From Erigeron canadensis (lineage: Eukaryota > Streptophyta > Magnoliopsida > Asterales > Asteraceae): 64,000 bases of DNA. This document shows, in pieces, positions 62,106-64,000 of this stretch. The DNA lies in the NCBI RefSeq assembly GCF_010389155.1, contig NC_057764.1, positions 37,890,275 to 37,954,274 on the forward strand. The letters run 5' to 3'. The notes beneath the pieces are model-generated. The model did no database searches and was not told where the DNA came from. It saw nothing but the letters and a program-made list of their open reading frames with translations. Numbering within the stretch: the first letter of the stretch is position 1; each line of letters begins with the position of its first letter. Both the position numbers and the translations under genes were made by a program.

Positions 62106-63860
62106 AAAAATGGTCAAACTATTAACCCTAACAAAAATTTACCATTTATTCACTTTAATCTCAATTTTTAAGTTTATTTCACTTCCAACATCATTTTGCT
62201 TTGTATACAAAAAGTGAAAACCAAAGGAAGTGTACCACTCATTCACTTTTATAGTAATCATCGACTTGATCAGATTAAAACTTGCATTAGTTCCATTCAA
62301 ATTAGTGCGTTAAATACTTGATTAATGAAACTTCAATGTTCTGAATATCAAATATACTTCTAATCATCATACACAGATACATATTTCGTTAATATAAAAA
62401 TACAATGTTTATGGAGTATTTTAACCATTTTATCTAGTTTAAAAGGAATTAGAAAGGCACCACACGATGCGGCAGTGTAATTAAGGCGACAGTGGTGGCG
62501 ATGACGGAAGTCCCGGAGGTTGCTTAAAGGATGAAATGCCAACCTATATATCGTACATTAAAAATTTAACAGACTCAAGCTAATTATCTATCAAGCTAAC
62601 GGAAGTCCTTATAAAAATGAAAAATGATTAATATACTTAAAATATTGACCTAATGATACGCCTAATGGCTTAGATTATTGACACATGTATCATGAAAATT
62701 TTCTCTTTAATCTTTAGCATTTATCATGCAATGTGTTATCATCTTATCTTATTATTAAATATATCTTTAAACACATCAATTAAACCTATCAATCATTATT
62801 ATTCGTTGTTGTTGTTGATTGGTGTGGGAAAAAGTAAACAAGACAAGAGTTAAAACTCAAATTTAACCAACCAGAAGGACCATTTTGTGACAATAACTGT
62901 TTTCATTTTATACATATAATATATATATATATAAGGTAGAGATTTAGAAAAAAGGTTTGTTTTTTTATTTTTTTAGCTTGTTTCTTTTATTTTTTTATGT
63001 TTTTTTATTTTTTCATTTTTGTTTTAACTAATTCAATCCATAAAAAAAAAATTAAAAAAAAAAAATTTCTAACACGAATTAGTGAGTTATATATGTAAGA
63101 GTACGGTACGGGCTTCGCCCTTAAGGATATTAATAAGGGGTAGCTGATAGGAGTGATAGGTCATAGAGACTGATAGGTCATAGGGGGTGATCGGTGATGG
63201 GGTGATCTACCTAACGGGCTTCGCCCTTAGCTATCATGGCTCCGCCATAGTCTGAGAGGCTTTAACTAAACCTTCTCTCCTTAAAGTACCTTCTCATTTG
63301 ATCTCTATCCAATATATATATATATTGGAATAATCATCCGTACTGCAGCAATACGGTACTGCCCCCTCACATCCATCTTCTCCACATGATCAAAATGAAT
63401 TAATAAACTCCCCCCCCCCCCCCACACACACACACATTTTTCGTATAAGTACTATCCCCTTATATATTATGGGGAAAGTCACCATGCTTTTAACAACATC
63501 TACCTGGCTGTTGTTGCCCTCACATCCAAGGGGAGATAATTATTTGCTTATCACATAGGAAAATCAGGGGATGTTTGGTGAGAGCAAACAACATAATATA
63601 TTTTCCCATATACTATAGGGTGCCCATATTGGTACTATTTTTTTCGATTATTGTATCACATTGTATAACTTTTATCGCAAATAGTACAAATGAACAATGT
63701 ACAGAAGTAGATTTATAAATACGTGTGGTACTATTATCAATTACCTATATTATATAGCCAAAAAAACTCAATTCAGATCTTTGTATATAGAAAAGATTAG
63801 GTTAGGGTTTCGTTTATTTTCTTTCCCCAAATACTACATAAAAAATCCGACCCGACCAAC
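62106..63860. repeat. Spacer with GC hairpins and upstream region of the next SKP1-like gene
   Basis: Hairpins GGGCTTCGCCC (63,110 and 63,221) and ATGGCTCCGCCAT (about 63,236) flank repeated GATAGGTCATAG units, related in reverse to the 20-kb Helitron-like ends. A C13 run followed by (CA)n lies at about 63,411-63,436. From about 63,797 (TTAGGTTAGGGTTT) the sequence matches the leader of the SKP1-like gene at 44,700. Confidence 0.55.
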
Positions 63861-64000
63861 ATGGCGTCATACGACGAGAAGAAGACGAAGAAGACGTATT
63901 TTAGGAATAGGATCGATGGGGGGCGGCGAATAGAGCTGGAGGAGAAACATACGACGGAGTCTTCTCTTCTGAGGATTTTCTTCAAGCGATATCCGGGCGT
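63861..64000 (+). CDS. Divergent SKP1-like protein, partial (continues past window end)
   Basis: The start MASYDEKKTKKTYF parallels MTSYDDEKKKPTYI of the gene at 44,739, and the leaders are homologous (AATCCGAC... before the ATG). About 46 codons are visible, including an ELEEKHTTESSLL stretch that fits the early SKP1 fold. It is quite diverged from its paralogue. Whether it is intact cannot be judged here. Confidence 0.7.
   Translation, partial: MASYDEKKTKKTYFRNRIDGGRRIELEEKHTTESSLLRIFFKRYPG

Overview
The window is AT-rich nuclear DNA of a flowering plant. It shows intron-split genes with GT/AG borders, plant-only families (PRONE RopGEF, TRM-like, COV/DUF502), tRNA-derived SINEs, Helitrons, MITEs and LTR sequence. 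A eudicot, probably Asteraceae, is my inference; no search was run.

Positions 1-28,430 form the ordinary gene-bearing half. A complete cytosolic aspartate aminotransferase gene (12 exons, +) converges on a RopGEF gene (6 exons, -). About 8 kb of repeat-rich spacer follows. Next come a TRM-like gene (4 exons, +) converging on a dynein light chain gene (2 exons, -), another repeat-rich spacer with Helitron-like tandem copies, and a COV1/LIKE-COV membrane protein gene (7 exons, +) with a SINE and a mini-Helitron in its introns.

Positions 28,430-64,000 are an accessory region built by segmental duplication. Unit A (about 34.4-39.3 kb) carries an intronless ribosome-inactivating-protein-like gene (+), decayed fragments of a receptor kinase and of an aspartate aminotransferase (both -), and a small intact gene for an acidic protein of unknown family (-). 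Unit B (about 44.7-54.1 kb) has the same downstream order, but its first gene is a divergent SKP1-like gene. A third unit begins at 63,861 with another SKP1-like start that runs off the window. A third, broken copy of the acidic-protein gene at 41.0-43.75 kb is split by a 2.6 kb Helitron. Its insertion site can be reconstructed from the paralogues.

Mobile DNA is dense. There are seven SINEs or SINE fragments (six with clear target-site duplications), several Helitron termini, a nested TIR element, a foldback element in the SKP1-like intron, and a divergent pair of about 0.8 kb LTR-like sequences next to a spliced coiled-coil ORF resembling the extra ORF of some LTR elements. I found no tRNA or rRNA gene and no CRISPR array.
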